NCBI GenBank assembly: GCA_019359675.1
Contig: JAHHGX010000073.1
Span: forward strand, 1 to 64,000
DNA: 64,000 bases
Direction of reading: 5' to 3'
From: Calothrix sp. FI2-JRJ7
GTDB lineage: Bacteria; Cyanobacteriota; Cyanobacteriia; Cyanobacteriales; Nostocaceae
The notes below the pieces were generated by a model. It searched no databases. It worked only from the letters and a program-made list of their open reading frames with translations, and was not told the origin of the DNA. The translations under genes and the position numbers were made by a program. This document shows positions 18,074 to 27,182 of this stretch, in pieces (within the stretch, counting starts at the first letter, position 1; every line of letters starts with the position of its first letter).

Positions 18074-19717
18074 ATGGATATAACCTCGCTACTGGCACAA
18101 GCTACACAACCGTATCAACCAGTTCAACCAAGACAGGCGCTAGATAACAGTGTAGACTATATGGAACGATTGTTTGCACAGTTAATAAATTTTCTACCAA
18201 CATTGCTTGCAGCAGTAGCAATTTTGTTAGTTGGTTTACTAATTGCAGCAGTTGTAAGTGGAGTTGTACGAGGAATTCTCAATCGAACCAATGTCGATAA
18301 CCGCATTGCTGCCGCTATTTTAGGTCGTACAGACCAAAGAGATTTACCTAAAGTCGAGAAAGTAATCTCGAATTTTGTTTTTTGGGTTATTGTTCTAATT
18401 ACGGTTGTTGCTGTTTTACAAACACTCAACTTACAGGTTGTTTCACAACCCCTAAATACTTTCCTCAATACCGTACTTGGATATATTCCTAAAATAGTCG
18501 GTGCAATAATTTTATTTGGAGTTGCTTGGGTAGTCGCAACTATCGTCAAGCTAATAACAACACGAGGATTAGGCGCCTTAAGACTGGATCAGCGTTTGAA
18601 TACACAGTTTGAAGACCGTACAGCAGCAAGTCAAAATCAATTATCTTTAAGTGAGACGATTGGTAATGCACTTTATTGGTTTATCTTTTTACTGTTTTTG
18701 CTGCCAATTCTGAATGCATTAGAGTTAAATCAAGCATTACTTCCAATACAGAGTTTAATTACGCAGGTAATTTCGATTTTGCCAAACATTCTCGCTGCGG
18801 TGTTAATTGCTGCTGCGGGTTGGTTGCTTGCTACTATTGTTAGACGAATCGTGACTAACTTGCTTGCTTCTGCTGGAAGTGACCGCTTAGGCGCCCGATT
18901 TGGTTTACGGCAAACAACAGCAGGGCAATCATTGTCAGGGATTATTGGCACAATTGTCTACATATTAATATTGATTCCGTTTGCGATTGCAGCACTAAAC
19001 GCTTTAAAAATAGAAGCGATTTCTGTACCAGCAATTGCCATGCTGCAACAAATCCTCAGCGCGCTCCCCTTAATTTTCACGGCAGCAATTATATTAATAG
19101 CTGCTTACTTCTTAGGTCGTTTTGTCTCTGAACTCATCACCAACATTCTTACAAGCATTGGTTTCGACAATATTTTTTCTGTTTTAGGCATACCAACCCG
19201 AAGAACTCGAACAACTACCGTCCAAGCTTCTACTCAACCAGATGCAACGAGGGTGGCAACCACAACCCGCACACCATCCGAAATTGTTGGTATTGTGGTA
19301 CTCGTTGGGATAATGCTATTCGCTACCGTAGCAGCGGTTGATGTCTTGAATATTCCAGCACTAACAGCGTTAGTTAGTGGTTTAACTATAGTATTTGGTC
19401 GAATTTTAGCAGGATTAGCGGTATTTGCCGTCGGATTATTTCTTGCAAATCTCGCTTTCAGTATCATTACCGCTTCTGGTAATCGTCAAGCCCAGATTTT
19501 AGGACAAATCGCGCGAGTCGCAATTATTGCTTTGGTTTCGGCAATGGCACTACAACAAATCGGTGTTGCTAGCGATATTGTAAATCTCGCATTCGGTTTA
19601 TTACTAGGCGCCTTTGCAATTGCAACTGCTTTAGCATTCGGTTTAGGTGCGCGCGAAGTAGCAGGTGAACAAGTAAGAGAACTGCTCACCTCTTTCAAAA
19701 GCAAACGCAACTTATAA
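18074..19717 (+). CDS. multi-pass membrane protein with MscS-type conserved TM helices
   Basis: The 547-residue protein is built of repeated units in which a hydrophobic pair of helices is followed by a short amphipathic linker. Examples are LPTLLAAVAILLVGLLIAAV, ILPNILAAVLIAAAGWLLAT, ALPLIFTAAIILIAAYFLGR and ILAGLAVFAVGLFLANLAFS. This repeated pattern is the conserved TM helix found in mechanosensitive-channel-like proteins of cyanobacteria. It probably makes a plasma-membrane channel or scaffold. A hairpin of the AGAAACC type lies directly after the stop. Confidence 0.82.
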   Translation: MDITSLLAQATQPYQPVQPRQALDNSVDYMERLFAQLINFLPTLLAAVAILLVGLLIAAVVSGVVRGILNRTNVDNRIAAAILGRTDQRDLPKVEKVISNFVFWVIVLITVVAVLQTLNLQVVSQPLNTFLNTVLGYIPKIVGAIILFGVAWVVATIVKLITTRGLGALRLDQRLNTQFEDRTAASQNQLSLSETIGNALYWFIFLLFLLPILNALELNQALLPIQSLITQVISILPNILAAVLIAAAGWLLATIVRRIVTNLLASAGSDRLGARFGLRQTTAGQSLSGIIGTIVYILILIPFAIAALNALKIEAISVPAIAMLQQILSALPLIFTAAIILIAAYFLGRFVSELITNILTSIGFDNIFSVLGIPTRRTRTTTVQASTQPDATRVATTTRTPSEIVGIVVLVGIMLFATVAAVDVLNIPALTALVSGLTIVFGRILAGLAVFAVGLFLANLAFSIITASGNRQAQILGQIARVAIIALVSAMALQQIGVASDIVNLAFGLLLGAFAIATALAFGLGAREVAGEQVRELLTSFKSKRNL

Positions 19718-19721
19718 AAAT

Positions 19722-19757
19722 CTAGAAACCGGGTTTTCTAAGAAACTCGGTTTCTTT
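19722..19757 (+). terminator. hairpin terminator of the AGAAACC family
   Basis: AGAAACCGGGTTTTCT followed by AAGAAACTCGGTTTCT and a T-run forms a strong stem-loop 5 bases after the stop codon of the membrane protein. The arms belong to the dispersed AGAAACC palindrome family, so a repeat seems to serve as the terminator. Confidence 0.6.
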
Positions 19758-19982
19758 TATCCGTAGATTAACTGTCAATCTGATTTTAGTAGTATTAAAA
19801 TTAGCTCGATAGAGAGATGGATTGTGACGGTAACTAGTTTATTCTAATATTAAGTTTAGTACAGAACGTATTCTTGTTGTAGTGATGCAATAAAGATAAA
19901 GCTACAAACAGAATATATTAATCTGCATATTATTGTGAAATTTTGTTGGAAAATCTTGAAATACAAAGGAAGTAAATAATCA

Positions 19983-20621
19983 ATGGCATATGTAAATAGA
20001 ACAACAGATAATATAGGTACCGAGCCTATTATTACCACCCCAGTAGCTGATTATCATGACCGTGTTCGTTGGGGTCCAATCATTTCTGGATTACTAGTTG
20101 CACTTGCTACTCAGTTAGTATTGAGCGCATTATTTGGTGCAATTGGTGCCGGAACTGTAGAAGGTTCTGGAAGACCTAGAACAATTTCATCTGACGTCGC
20201 AGGTAATGTAGGAATTTGGTCAACCATTGGTTTATTAATTTCTCTATTTACAGGTGGTTGGGTAACAGCGCGTGCTTGTGGACCCATGAGTCGTAATACT
20301 GCTCTGCTCAACGGTGCAATACTCTGGGCAACAACATTAGCATTAAGTTCTTGGTTATTAGCTAGTGGTGTATCGGGTGCTTTTGGTGTTGCCGCTTCTA
20401 ACGCCGGAGAAGTAATAAATCAAGTACAGCAACAAGGTGTTAACTTACCGCAAAATACGCCTAACGTATCTGCTCAACAAGCTCGTGAAGCAGCATCTAG
20501 TGTACGTCAAGGATTATGGTGGTTTGTATTAGGTTCTTTACTAAGTTTACTTGCTTCCATGATTGGCGCCGTTGTTGGAACTCGTAGTCGCCGCAACGTC
20601 AGACCCGAAGCGTATAGATAG
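19983..20621 (+). CDS. integral membrane protein of unknown function
   Basis: This 212-residue protein has an N-terminal hydrophilic stretch and about four membrane segments: GPIISGLLVALATQLVLSAL, the IWSTIGLLISLFTGGWVTAR region, AILWATTLALSSWLLASGV and WWFVLGSLLSLLASMIGAVV. The C-terminus is basic. An AAGGAAG site lies 11 bp upstream. The type is common in cyanobacteria as a hypothetical or permease-like protein; I cannot assign a function. Confidence 0.75.
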   Translation: MAYVNRTTDNIGTEPIITTPVADYHDRVRWGPIISGLLVALATQLVLSALFGAIGAGTVEGSGRPRTISSDVAGNVGIWSTIGLLISLFTGGWVTARACGPMSRNTALLNGAILWATTLALSSWLLASGVSGAFGVAASNAGEVINQVQQQGVNLPQNTPNVSAQQAREAASSVRQGLWWFVLGSLLSLLASMIGAVVGTRSRRNVRPEAYR

Positions 20622-20678
20622 ATTGATAGATTCAACAAATTTTAGGTTTCGGAAACATATACCTGATACCCCAACATT

Positions 20679-20706
20679 GTAGAGACGTTACATGTAACGT
20701 CTCTAC
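20679..20706. repeat. 28-bp perfect palindrome GTAGAGACGTTACA
   Basis: GTAGAGACGTTACA is followed by its exact reverse complement. The same palindrome occurs at 37515-37542 inside a decayed gene, and a variant with GCGATA in the centre at 14582. It is a dispersed small repeat. Confidence 0.8.
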
Positions 20707-20777
20707 TTGTGCGTGTGCGCTTGCTGTAAATACTTGAATGCTTTGCTGTGTACAGGAAATCTTTTCTCGTGTTAAAG

Positions 20778-20849
20778 TGGGTGACCTGGGGCTCGAACCC
20801 AGAACCTGAGGATTAAGAGTCCTATGCTCTACCATTGAGCTAGTCACCC
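20778..20849 (-). tRNA. tRNA-Lys (anticodon CUU)
   Basis: Read on the minus strand, a full cloverleaf folds: acceptor GGGTGAC with GTCACCC, D arm GCTC/GAGC, anticodon loop CTCTTAA giving CUU, T arm CTGGG-TTCGAGC-CCCAG, discriminator A. The 3' CCA is not encoded. A predicted protein frame across it is a shadow of this gene. Confidence 0.96.
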
Positions 20850-21116
20850 GTAAACAATATAGCATAAAAATTTCTTTTGTCAGGGGTAATCTCGATGCTC
20901 CCGGCTGAATTTTAGAAATTCTTAATTTTATAATGGTTTTCGGCGCCAAAATCTTTAATTCTATTAACAATTATTATGAAAAATTTGATTTTGCTTTAAT
21001 AACACTTAACATATATATGAGTATTTATACTTTATGATGCGAATAAGAATCATTTGCCCGCACACATAAAATAGTTTTTATTATGTAGCGTTCAAGCTAA
21101 ATCAAGGGGAATCACG

Positions 21117-21767
21117 ATGAAGATTAGGCGCCATATCTACACTTGTTTTTACGCAACCTCCATCGCCTTACTACTAAATAGTTGTAAAAGCCTTGAATCG
21201 AAAAAAGTTAATACAGATACATCTGAAAAGATTGCTAGTCGTACTACGGCTACGTTAGCTACATCTTTTGCATCAAGTCAAGCTGCTGCTCAAACATCGC
21301 AACAAAATTTAATTACTATAAAACCAGAAGATGGAGCGGAAGCTGAGAAAAAGATTGATGAACTCAAAAATGCTATAAAAAATGCTGATGATATCGATAG
21401 AGAAGTTAATCAGTCTTTAAATTCTGATGTACTTAGCAAAGCATACACAGGAGAAGAGCTACAGAAAAAGCAAAAATTAGTTTCAGAGTTAAAATCTCAT
21501 CAAACTTATATATATTCCAAATTGCAGAAACAAGTTTTTCATAACTTTCAAATTAGCTCAGATGGTTCTACTGCAAAGGTAGATTTAACAGAAACTTGGA
21601 GTCATAAGATATTCTCGGTTAAATCAAATCAATTGCTAGCAAAGTCTCCACCTTTCGATGTCCCACAAACTAATTACTTGCAAAAAACAAAAAGTGGCTG
21701 GTTAGTTTCTAACACCGTTTTTAGCGGCGCCCCTCCAGCCTTTAAAATTATAGCTAAAGCACAATGA
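21117..21767 (+). CDS. lipoprotein with ARC6-IMS-like C-terminal domain
   Basis: The 216-residue protein has a lipoprotein signal (ATSIALLLNSC, with Cys about residue 23), a Thr/Ser/Ala-rich linker, a helical region, and a C-terminal domain of about 100 residues (KLQKQVFHNFQISSDGSTAK, DLTETWSHKIFS) like the IMS/DUF4101 domain of cyanobacterial and plastid ARC6-type proteins. It should be anchored in the periplasm. AGGGGAATCACG precedes the ATG. The domain call is from memory and moderately sure. Confidence 0.7.
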   Translation: MKIRRHIYTCFYATSIALLLNSCKSLESKKVNTDTSEKIASRTTATLATSFASSQAAAQTSQQNLITIKPEDGAEAEKKIDELKNAIKNADDIDREVNQSLNSDVLSKAYTGEELQKKQKLVSELKSHQTYIYSKLQKQVFHNFQISSDGSTAKVDLTETWSHKIFSVKSNQLLAKSPPFDVPQTNYLQKTKSGWLVSNTVFSGAPPAFKIIAKAQ

Positions 21768-21808
21768 AAAACCGAGTCATATCACAAACCCGGTTTATAT
21801 AAATTTAA

Positions 21809-22327
21809 CTACAGTGCTTTCTTCAACAAAGACACTAAGTCTTCAACTTCAGGAGTTCCAATTAAATCTAATACTTCAGAAACTCTTTCATTTGGCATAT
21901 GGTCATCAGGTATACCAACAACTGATTTTCCTAGGTTTTGAGCTAGTTGAAACCAGAAAAACAGTCGGGAGTCAGTAGTTAACGAGTCATATTCCTTACT
22001 GGAAAATGAAGTGCTTTTCTCACCACCTGTAAAAAGTTCACCTAGCGCTTTGGTGGGATGCTCATCGAGTACACTTTCTCCGTCGCTTTGTTTGCCTTCC
22101 ACTAACCCACGCAAAGCATCAACCTGTTGTTCTGAAGCCATTTGCTGAATCTGCTTGACTAAATTAGTAGCAGCGTCATCAGTTACATTGCTCTGAGAAA
22201 TAGTCGGAGCTATCTCTGCTGCTACTTCTCCATAGAGTTGAGCTAAAACGGTTAACTTATCGTCAGCACTTAATGCGCGGTATTTCAATATAACAGTCTC
22301 TACATTTTTGACATTTGCAAAAGTCAT
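21809..22327 (-). CDS. divergent OCP-N-terminal-domain (helical carotenoid-type) protein
   Basis: About 172 residues. The stretch KYRALSADDKLTVLAQLYGE and the later TTDSRLFFWFQLAQNLGKSV correspond to the helical carotenoid-binding domain of orange carotenoid protein, as does the end SEVLDLIGTPEVEDLVSLLK. The start at 22327 (MTFANVKNV) is chosen because GGAGG lies 8 bp before it; a longer TTG-started reading would run through that site. It is more divergent than its neighbour, and the carotenoid-contacting residues cannot be judged by eye. Confidence 0.72.
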   Translation of the reverse strand: MTFANVKNVETVILKYRALSADDKLTVLAQLYGEVAAEIAPTISQSNVTDDAATNLVKQIQQMASEQQVDALRGLVEGKQSDGESVLDEHPTKALGELFTGGEKSTSFSSKEYDSLTTDSRLFFWFQLAQNLGKSVVGIPDDHMPNERVSEVLDLIGTPEVEDLVSLLKKAL

Positions 22328-22532
22328 CACAACCTCCAATTATTTCATTATTTATTTGCTTTTGTATACGACCATTTAATAAATACTGCCTTGTAAATGT
22401 CGTACTTGTTACTAGCCTAGAAAATGTAAGCTTCTAACTTCACTATTAAAAGGTAGAAATATATTTATATACCTTTAGGTAGACGCGAAGTTGGAGAAAG
22501 GTTTTCCTTTCCCCGCTTCACACTATAAAAGT

Positions 22533-23024
22533 CTAAATTTCTGCACCTGGCTTCGCTTCGGCGCCCATTGGTGCTACATAGTCACGGAAAATAGTCATTT
22601 GTTGTTCAAATTCTTTTTGTTTGATTTGTTCAAACACTTCTTGAGCAGAACTGGAAAGTTCATAATTTTCAGGCATTGGAATAATTGTACCATTATCCAT
22701 ACCTTGAGCGAGCAAGTACCAGAACAATAGTTTTGTTGTATCGCTTAAAGAACCATACTGACGGCTTAATTGAGTATCTGCTTTATTTATCAAATCTCTT
22801 TGAAGTTGTAGCTGCTCTTCATGAGATAATTCTTTAACTTGGTTAAACAGACCTTCAGCAATTGCATCTGAAGCTGTACTGGCGCCTGGAGCCGCAGGAG
22901 TTACAGAACTGCCCATTTCTTTGTAAACAAACCAAAACAATGCTAGTTGGTCATCTACTTCTAAGCCGCTAAAAGCCTGCGCGACTTGATTAATCTCTTG
23001 GTTAGGGCTTTGAGTATAGGTCAT
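22533..23024 (-). CDS. helical carotenoid protein (HCP), OCP N-terminal domain homologue
   Basis: This 163-residue stand-alone N-terminal domain of the orange carotenoid protein family shows AFSGLEVDDQLALFWFVYKE, TPAAPGAS, HEEQLQLQRDLINKADTQLS, TTKLLFWYLLAQGMDNGTI and IFRDYVAPMGA. HCPs bind a keto-carotenoid, quench singlet oxygen or, in some clades, phycobilisome energy. CGGAGGGAATC precedes the ATG at 23024, ruling out the longer reading. No OCP C-terminal domain gene or FRP gene is nearby. Confidence 0.9.
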   Translation of the reverse strand: MTYTQSPNQEINQVAQAFSGLEVDDQLALFWFVYKEMGSSVTPAAPGASTASDAIAEGLFNQVKELSHEEQLQLQRDLINKADTQLSRQYGSLSDTTKLLFWYLLAQGMDNGTIIPMPENYELSSSAQEVFEQIKQKEFEQQMTIFRDYVAPMGAEAKPGAEI

Positions 23025-23180
23025 GATTCCCTCCGATTGGTATTTATACTCTGATAATGTCAAGTTATCAAAACATCATTTGCGAATAACCCTACTCAAG
23101 ACATATGTGGCGCCATCCAAAAGAATAACAATGTATATCAACCTTGAATAGGCTGATATACACTACTCGCGATATATTGG

Positions 23181-23208
23181 CAACGGATGTAACAGATGCA
23201 ACGGATGA
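23181..23208. repeat. 7-bp-type short tandem repeat (CGGATGTAA)
   Basis: CAACGGATGTAACAGATGCA followed by ACGGATG is a small array of the same degenerate unit found at 30044, 53061 and 62011. Such STRR arrays are known from heterocystous cyanobacteria. Confidence 0.65.
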
Positions 23209-23242
23209 GTTGGTTACTTACATCCCTATGGTCTCGATAGAT

Positions 23243-23479
23243 TTACCGAATATGAGAAATAATAATATCTGAATATTGCGGAACTTTAATAATAAATTGC
23301 TCGACATTAATATCTAATGCTGATATTTTCGACGCATCTGCGAGTATTTTTGCTCTCGCTTCTGAAGTTAAACATTGAATGAATATTGTTTTCGTTTCTG
23401 GCTCAAACTGAAAATTACATGTTCCCCAAAACGGAAACTTACATGTAATGAAATCTAACATTACCTGCATGTAACTCAT
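23243..23479 (-). CDS. small conserved-looking protein, 78 aa
   Basis: This 78-residue protein contains FQFEPETKTIFIQCLTSEAR and KVPQYSDIIISHIR. AAGGA precedes the ATG at a good distance. It is read in the same direction as the two carotenoid-domain genes but 220 bp upstream of them. I recognise no family. The beta-strand-rich pattern and the good start make a real gene likely. Confidence 0.55.
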   Translation of the reverse strand: MSYMQVMLDFITCKFPFWGTCNFQFEPETKTIFIQCLTSEARAKILADASKISALDINVEQFIIKVPQYSDIIISHIR

Positions 23480-23713
23480 ATTTATCTATCCTTACTGCGT
23501 TAAATAAATAGCACTAAACACGTACATAAATACATTTAAGACTTTAAATTCTTCGTTCTGACTCATTGATGAATCCCATTACCAAAGTTGCTTACGTGAA
23601 AACATAGGTTAAAAAAGTCACATTAATATCCTTTATACATTTCATCAGTCTAACTTAACATTTAATTTGTATTTGGCAAGCGATGTAAAGTTATGTCAAA
23701 TCTGAGAAACTTT

Positions 23714-23781
23714 TAGAAACCGGGTTCCTTTGTTGAAATATTCTAATAAAAAAGATGATTTGGCGTAGAAACCCGGTTTCT
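23714..23781. repeat. about 70-bp AGAAACC palindrome element (inverted copy)
   Basis: An inverted copy of the element at 8835: palindromic AGAAACC ends, with GGCGTAGAAACCCGGTTTCT on the right and TTGTTGAAATATT inside. The region 23480-23839 holds nothing else that I recognise. Confidence 0.7.
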
Positions 23782-23839
23782 TTGGTTATAGTGATGGATA
23801 GCACTCAATATCTTTTAAATAAATAATATTCATCACCAT

Positions 23840-24241
23840 ATGGATGAAATTGATAAGCTACTGGCTGAAATTCAGAACGAATATACACAGGCGCCTAAAT
23901 CACAATCTCAATCCCAGCGTCCGAACATACGTACATTAAATAATGTTGTATCATCAGATAAACCGATTGGTCTTGATAAACTGTTGGCTGATGTCAAAGC
24001 TGATTTTGATGAGAAAGATTTAGCAGTAGAATTACAACGACAGCAAGAACTTGAAGCAGAGCGTATTCGTGTGTTAGAGGAGCGGCAGAAAAAGCGTGAT
24101 GCTTTGAAGCAGCAAGCGCAAATTTGGTTATCTGAGTTAGAACCGCTTTCTCCAGAGGGACTTTGGTTTGAAAGTTTTTCTCAAGGGTATCCATCTCAGT
24201 TAGATGCAGCAGTTGAATATTTGGAAGGTTTTGAGAATTGA
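23840..24241 (+). CDS. Slr1339-family salt-stress-type protein
   Basis: A 133-residue hydrophilic protein beginning MDEIDKLLAEIQNEY, with a Gln-rich linker, a charged coiled-coil (ELQRQQELEAERIRVLEERQ) and a conserved tail LWFESFSQGYPSQLDAAVEY. I recall this pattern as the cyanobacterial family named after Slr1339 and linked to salt stress. The function is unknown. The next gene converges on it with a 13-bp gap. Confidence 0.65.
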   Translation: MDEIDKLLAEIQNEYTQAPKSQSQSQRPNIRTLNNVVSSDKPIGLDKLLADVKADFDEKDLAVELQRQQELEAERIRVLEERQKKRDALKQQAQIWLSELEPLSPEGLWFESFSQGYPSQLDAAVEYLEGFEN

Positions 24242-24254
24242 TGTATATATAATG

Positions 24255-24590
24255 TTATTGATTTTTTTGTTGTAAGTATTTCACACCCCATTCGTGCATT
24301 GCGTAGAGGAGCGGTTTGAGCGTTTCTCCGAGCGGTGTTAACTCATATTCTACTTTTGGCGGAATTTGTGGGTAAACTTGGCGCTTAACAATTCCGTCGT
24401 CTTCGAGTTCGCGCAGTTGTTGAGTCAACATTTTTTGAGTTATTCCAGGTAACGCGCGCTGTAGTTCGCCAAAGCGTTTGACTGTTATTAGTTCACGAAT
24501 AATCAAAACTTTCCAACGTCCTCCTATCACTTTTATCGTTGATTCGACTTCACACGTGAGTCGGGCATGGTTTTCAGAGTCGAGATGCAT
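24255..24590 (-). CDS. HxlR-family winged-helix regulator
   Basis: This 111-residue regulator has the HxlR hallmarks: a Cys near residue 13 (LTCEVESTIKVIGGRWKVLI), RFGELQRALPGITQKMLTQQ, LRELEDDGIVKR and VEYELTPLGETL. Members sense redox or reactive aldehydes and control nearby detoxification genes. No obvious target is adjacent; the amino-acid permease is 440 bp upstream and divergent. Length is normal. Confidence 0.93.
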   Translation of the reverse strand: MHLDSENHARLTCEVESTIKVIGGRWKVLIIRELITVKRFGELQRALPGITQKMLTQQLRELEDDGIVKRQVYPQIPPKVEYELTPLGETLKPLLYAMHEWGVKYLQQKNQ

Positions 24591-25031
24591 GGTGTTATGT
24601 GTTTACTGTTCATTCTATTTTGGCACGTGATGTTTTATATAACGTAAATCTTAGAAACCGGGAATATACGTTGAAATATTGTAATTAAAATGACTATTTT
24701 GCGTAGAAAAGCGGTTTCTTTAAATAAGCATCCTCCTAAAGTAATATTTATTTTAAGAAAAAAACTTTGCAAAATATATAAAGAAATTATTAAAATGTTT
24801 TCATAAAACTTTCATGGGAGATTTATCAAAGTTTTGAATACTTGATGATGTACGAACGTATGAGTATGTCTTGACCTGTCAAGCAAACACTGGCACTGGT
24901 GCTATTTTTTTATACATACACATTTGTTGAAAAATGTATATAAATGATGCGTATTTATTATTGAAATTTTAATAAAACTAGAGTTTCTGCTGCGTCCGAG
25001 CGTTATCAGTAAAACCATCCCAATAAATGTT
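24591..25031. other. divergent intergenic region with one AGAAACC element
   Basis: 441 bp between the HxlR gene and the permease. A degraded AGAAACC element lies at 24652-24719 (inverted, sharing TTGAAATATT and GCGTAGAAA with the copy at 23714). The rest is AT-rich and should include both promoters; I see no clear operator. Confidence 0.5.
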
Positions 25032-26363
25032 ATGGCATCAAAAACTACACTGTCTGAGTCAGCAATATCTACTCCAAAGCCAACGCTTTCTACTGTTGAT
25101 GCGGGTGCTTTGATAGTAGGAATGGTTGTTGGTGTAGGCATTTTCGAGACACCTGCTTTAGTTGCGGCTAATGCAGCAAATGCACAAGTTGCACTAACTG
25201 CTTGGTTGCTGGGTGGAATTATGTCTTTAGTCGGCGCCTTGTGTTATGCGGAGTTAGCAACTACATTCCCTCATGCGGGTGGAACTTATCATTATATACA
25301 TCGCGCATTTGGTGACAAGCTGGCATTTCTATTTGCTTGGGCACGTATGGCAGTTGTTCAAACGGGTTCAATAGCTTTGCTAGGTTTTGTGTTTGGAGAT
25401 TATACTGCACAGCTTTTACCGTTGGGAGAATATTCGGCGGATATTTATGCTGTTTTGGCGGTTGTAGTGCTGACGTTCTTAAACGTTATAGGCATTAATT
25501 CAGGTAGATGGACACAAAATCTTCTGACTGCTGCGAAAGTTTTAGGTTTATTGCTTGTTATTAGTGTTGGTATTTTTTTTGCTACCGCCGAAAGAGCAAG
25601 TACGGCACCTGCTCCTAACCAAACTACTACTTTTGGATTAGCGATGGTGTTTGTATTGCTAACTTACGGTGGATGGAATGAAGCTGCATATCTGTCTGCG
25701 GAGGTACGCGGCGCACGGCGTAATATGGTAAAGGTATTATTAGGAAGTATCGCAATCATAACAGTTATCTATCTATTAATTAACCTGGCATATTTGCACG
25801 GTTTGGGTATGGTAGATATGGCAAATTCAAAGGCGCCTGCTGCTGATTTGATGCGTCGTGCTTTAGGTGAAGGCGGAGCGAAGTTTCTCAGTTTTCTAAT
25901 TGCTGTTTCTGCATTGGGTGCGGCAAACGCCACTATCTTTACAGGCGCCCGCAGTAACTATGCACTTGGACAAGATTTTCGTAAATTTGCTTTCCTCGGT
26001 CGCTGGAGTAGTAAGAGTACACCTGCGAATGCTCTCTTGGTTCAAGCTGGCATCGCTCTTTTACTTATAATACTTGGCGCCATAACTCGTAACGGCTTTA
26101 AGACAATGGTGGAATATACGGCGCCAGTATTTTGGTTCTTTTTCCTTCTGTCTGGTATTGCCTTATTTGTACTACGTCATCGTGAGCCAGAAATTGAACG
26201 TCCTTTCAAAGTACCGCTTTATCCAATTATTCCTCTACTATTTTGTGCCACCTGTGCATACTTGCTGTACTCCAGCATTAACTATACAGGTATAGGCGGT
26301 ACTGTTGGTGTTTTAGTTTTGTTAACTGGAGTTCCCATATTGCTTTTAGGTAATAAGCAATAA
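25032..26363 (+). CDS. APC-family amino-acid permease
   Basis: The 443-residue protein has about 12 membrane segments. The APC signature is in the first segment: VDAGALIVGMVVGVGIFETP, with a Gly-rich bend. Further APC features are ALCYAELATTFPHAGGTYHY and the helix-8 region SALGAANATIFTGAR. The substrate is probably an amino acid. It lies ahead of the methyltransferase-like lipoprotein with a 34-bp gap, so they may be co-transcribed. Five GGCGCC sites fall inside it. Confidence 0.92.
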   Translation: MASKTTLSESAISTPKPTLSTVDAGALIVGMVVGVGIFETPALVAANAANAQVALTAWLLGGIMSLVGALCYAELATTFPHAGGTYHYIHRAFGDKLAFLFAWARMAVVQTGSIALLGFVFGDYTAQLLPLGEYSADIYAVLAVVVLTFLNVIGINSGRWTQNLLTAAKVLGLLLVISVGIFFATAERASTAPAPNQTTTFGLAMVFVLLTYGGWNEAAYLSAEVRGARRNMVKVLLGSIAIITVIYLLINLAYLHGLGMVDMANSKAPAADLMRRALGEGGAKFLSFLIAVSALGAANATIFTGARSNYALGQDFRKFAFLGRWSSKSTPANALLVQAGIALLLIILGAITRNGFKTMVEYTAPVFWFFFLLSGIALFVLRHREPEIERPFKVPLYPIIPLLFCATCAYLLYSSINYTGIGGTVGVLVLLTGVPILLLGNKQ

Positions 26364-26397
26364 TTCATTTTGACCTTTTTCCCCCTTATCAAACATT

Positions 26398-27024
26398 ATG
26401 TTCAGAACTTTACTCGCAACTTTAGGTGTAAGTAGCTTACTTTTAGCTAGCTGCACGCAACAGGTTGACTCAAAAAACGTAGCTCAGGCGCCTACAACTG
26501 CAGCACAAGAAGTACAGCAAACGGCGCCTTTAAAGCCTAAAGAACGTACTCCTGATGTCGTTTATGTACCAACACCACCAGAGGTTGTAGACAAAATGTT
26601 GTCGATGGCTAAAGTCGGAAAAGATGATATTTTGTTTGATCTTGGCAGCGGTGACGGTAGAATTCCTATTACTGCGGCAAAAAGGTTTGGGACGATAGGT
26701 ACTGGGATAGATATTGACCCAGAACGTATTAAAGAAGCTAACGCAAATGCGAAAAAAGAAGGTGTTAGTGATAAGGTTACGTTCCTTCAACAAGATTTAT
26801 TTAAGAGTGATTTCAGTAAAGCTACTGTGGTGACGCTTTATTTATTACCGGAGCTTAATGTCAAATTGCGACCACAGTTGTTTAAACAGCTCAAACCTGG
26901 TACTCGTATTGTTTCTCACGCTTTTGATATGGGTGACTGGAAACCTGAGCAAACTGCTAATGTTAATGGTCGGACGGTTTATTACTGGACTATTCCTAAA
27001 GAGGTTCCTGCTAATTTACGATAA
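26398..27024 (+). CDS. SAM-dependent methyltransferase with lipoprotein signal
   Basis: The 208-residue protein begins with a lipoprotein signal (LGVSSLLLASCTQ) and a Pro/Gln-rich linker, followed by a class I methyltransferase core: DILFDLGSGDGRIPITAA (motif I), TGIDIDPERIKEA, VTFLQQDLFKSDF and VVTLYLLPELN. Such a domain behind a lipobox is unusual because SAM is cytoplasmic. Similar proteins exist in cyanobacteria, but their target is not known to me. It follows the permease closely. Confidence 0.8.
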   Translation: MFRTLLATLGVSSLLLASCTQQVDSKNVAQAPTTAAQEVQQTAPLKPKERTPDVVYVPTPPEVVDKMLSMAKVGKDDILFDLGSGDGRIPITAAKRFGTIGTGIDIDPERIKEANANAKKEGVSDKVTFLQQDLFKSDFSKATVVTLYLLPELNVKLRPQLFKQLKPGTRIVSHAFDMGDWKPEQTANVNGRTVYYWTIPKEVPANLR

Positions 27025-27036
27025 ATTTTGTCAGAT

Positions 27037-27099
27037 GGTGCGTGAAAGCATTTTATCTTGGCGTTTCATTGATTGATTGTAATGGCTTTCACGCACCCT
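27037..27099. repeat. intergenic hairpin repeat, GTGCGTGAAAGC family
   Basis: GGTGCGTGAAAGCATT pairs with AATGGCTTTCACGCACC. It is nearly identical to the copy at 5149. It lies 12 bp after the methyltransferase stop and so may end its transcript. The long upstream extension of the next reading frame runs through it. Confidence 0.78.
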
Positions 27100-27182
27100 A
27101 CCTTACGAGGTGTGTTATTCCGTATCCTGTCTGTGTTATAAAAAGTTTAAGATTGTTAAAGGTGACTTTACATTTCTTAATT

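Noticed and set aside
20632-20970. Reading frame of 112 codons on the minus strand
   Set aside because: It runs straight through the tRNA-Lys gene; its middle (SSMVEHRTLNPQVLGSSPR) is the well-known false translation of a tRNA.
27042-27182. 47-residue N-terminal extension of the alpha/beta hydrolase
   Set aside because: It reads through a GTGCGTGAAAGC hairpin repeat and is unlike the family start; the ATG at 27183 fits better.
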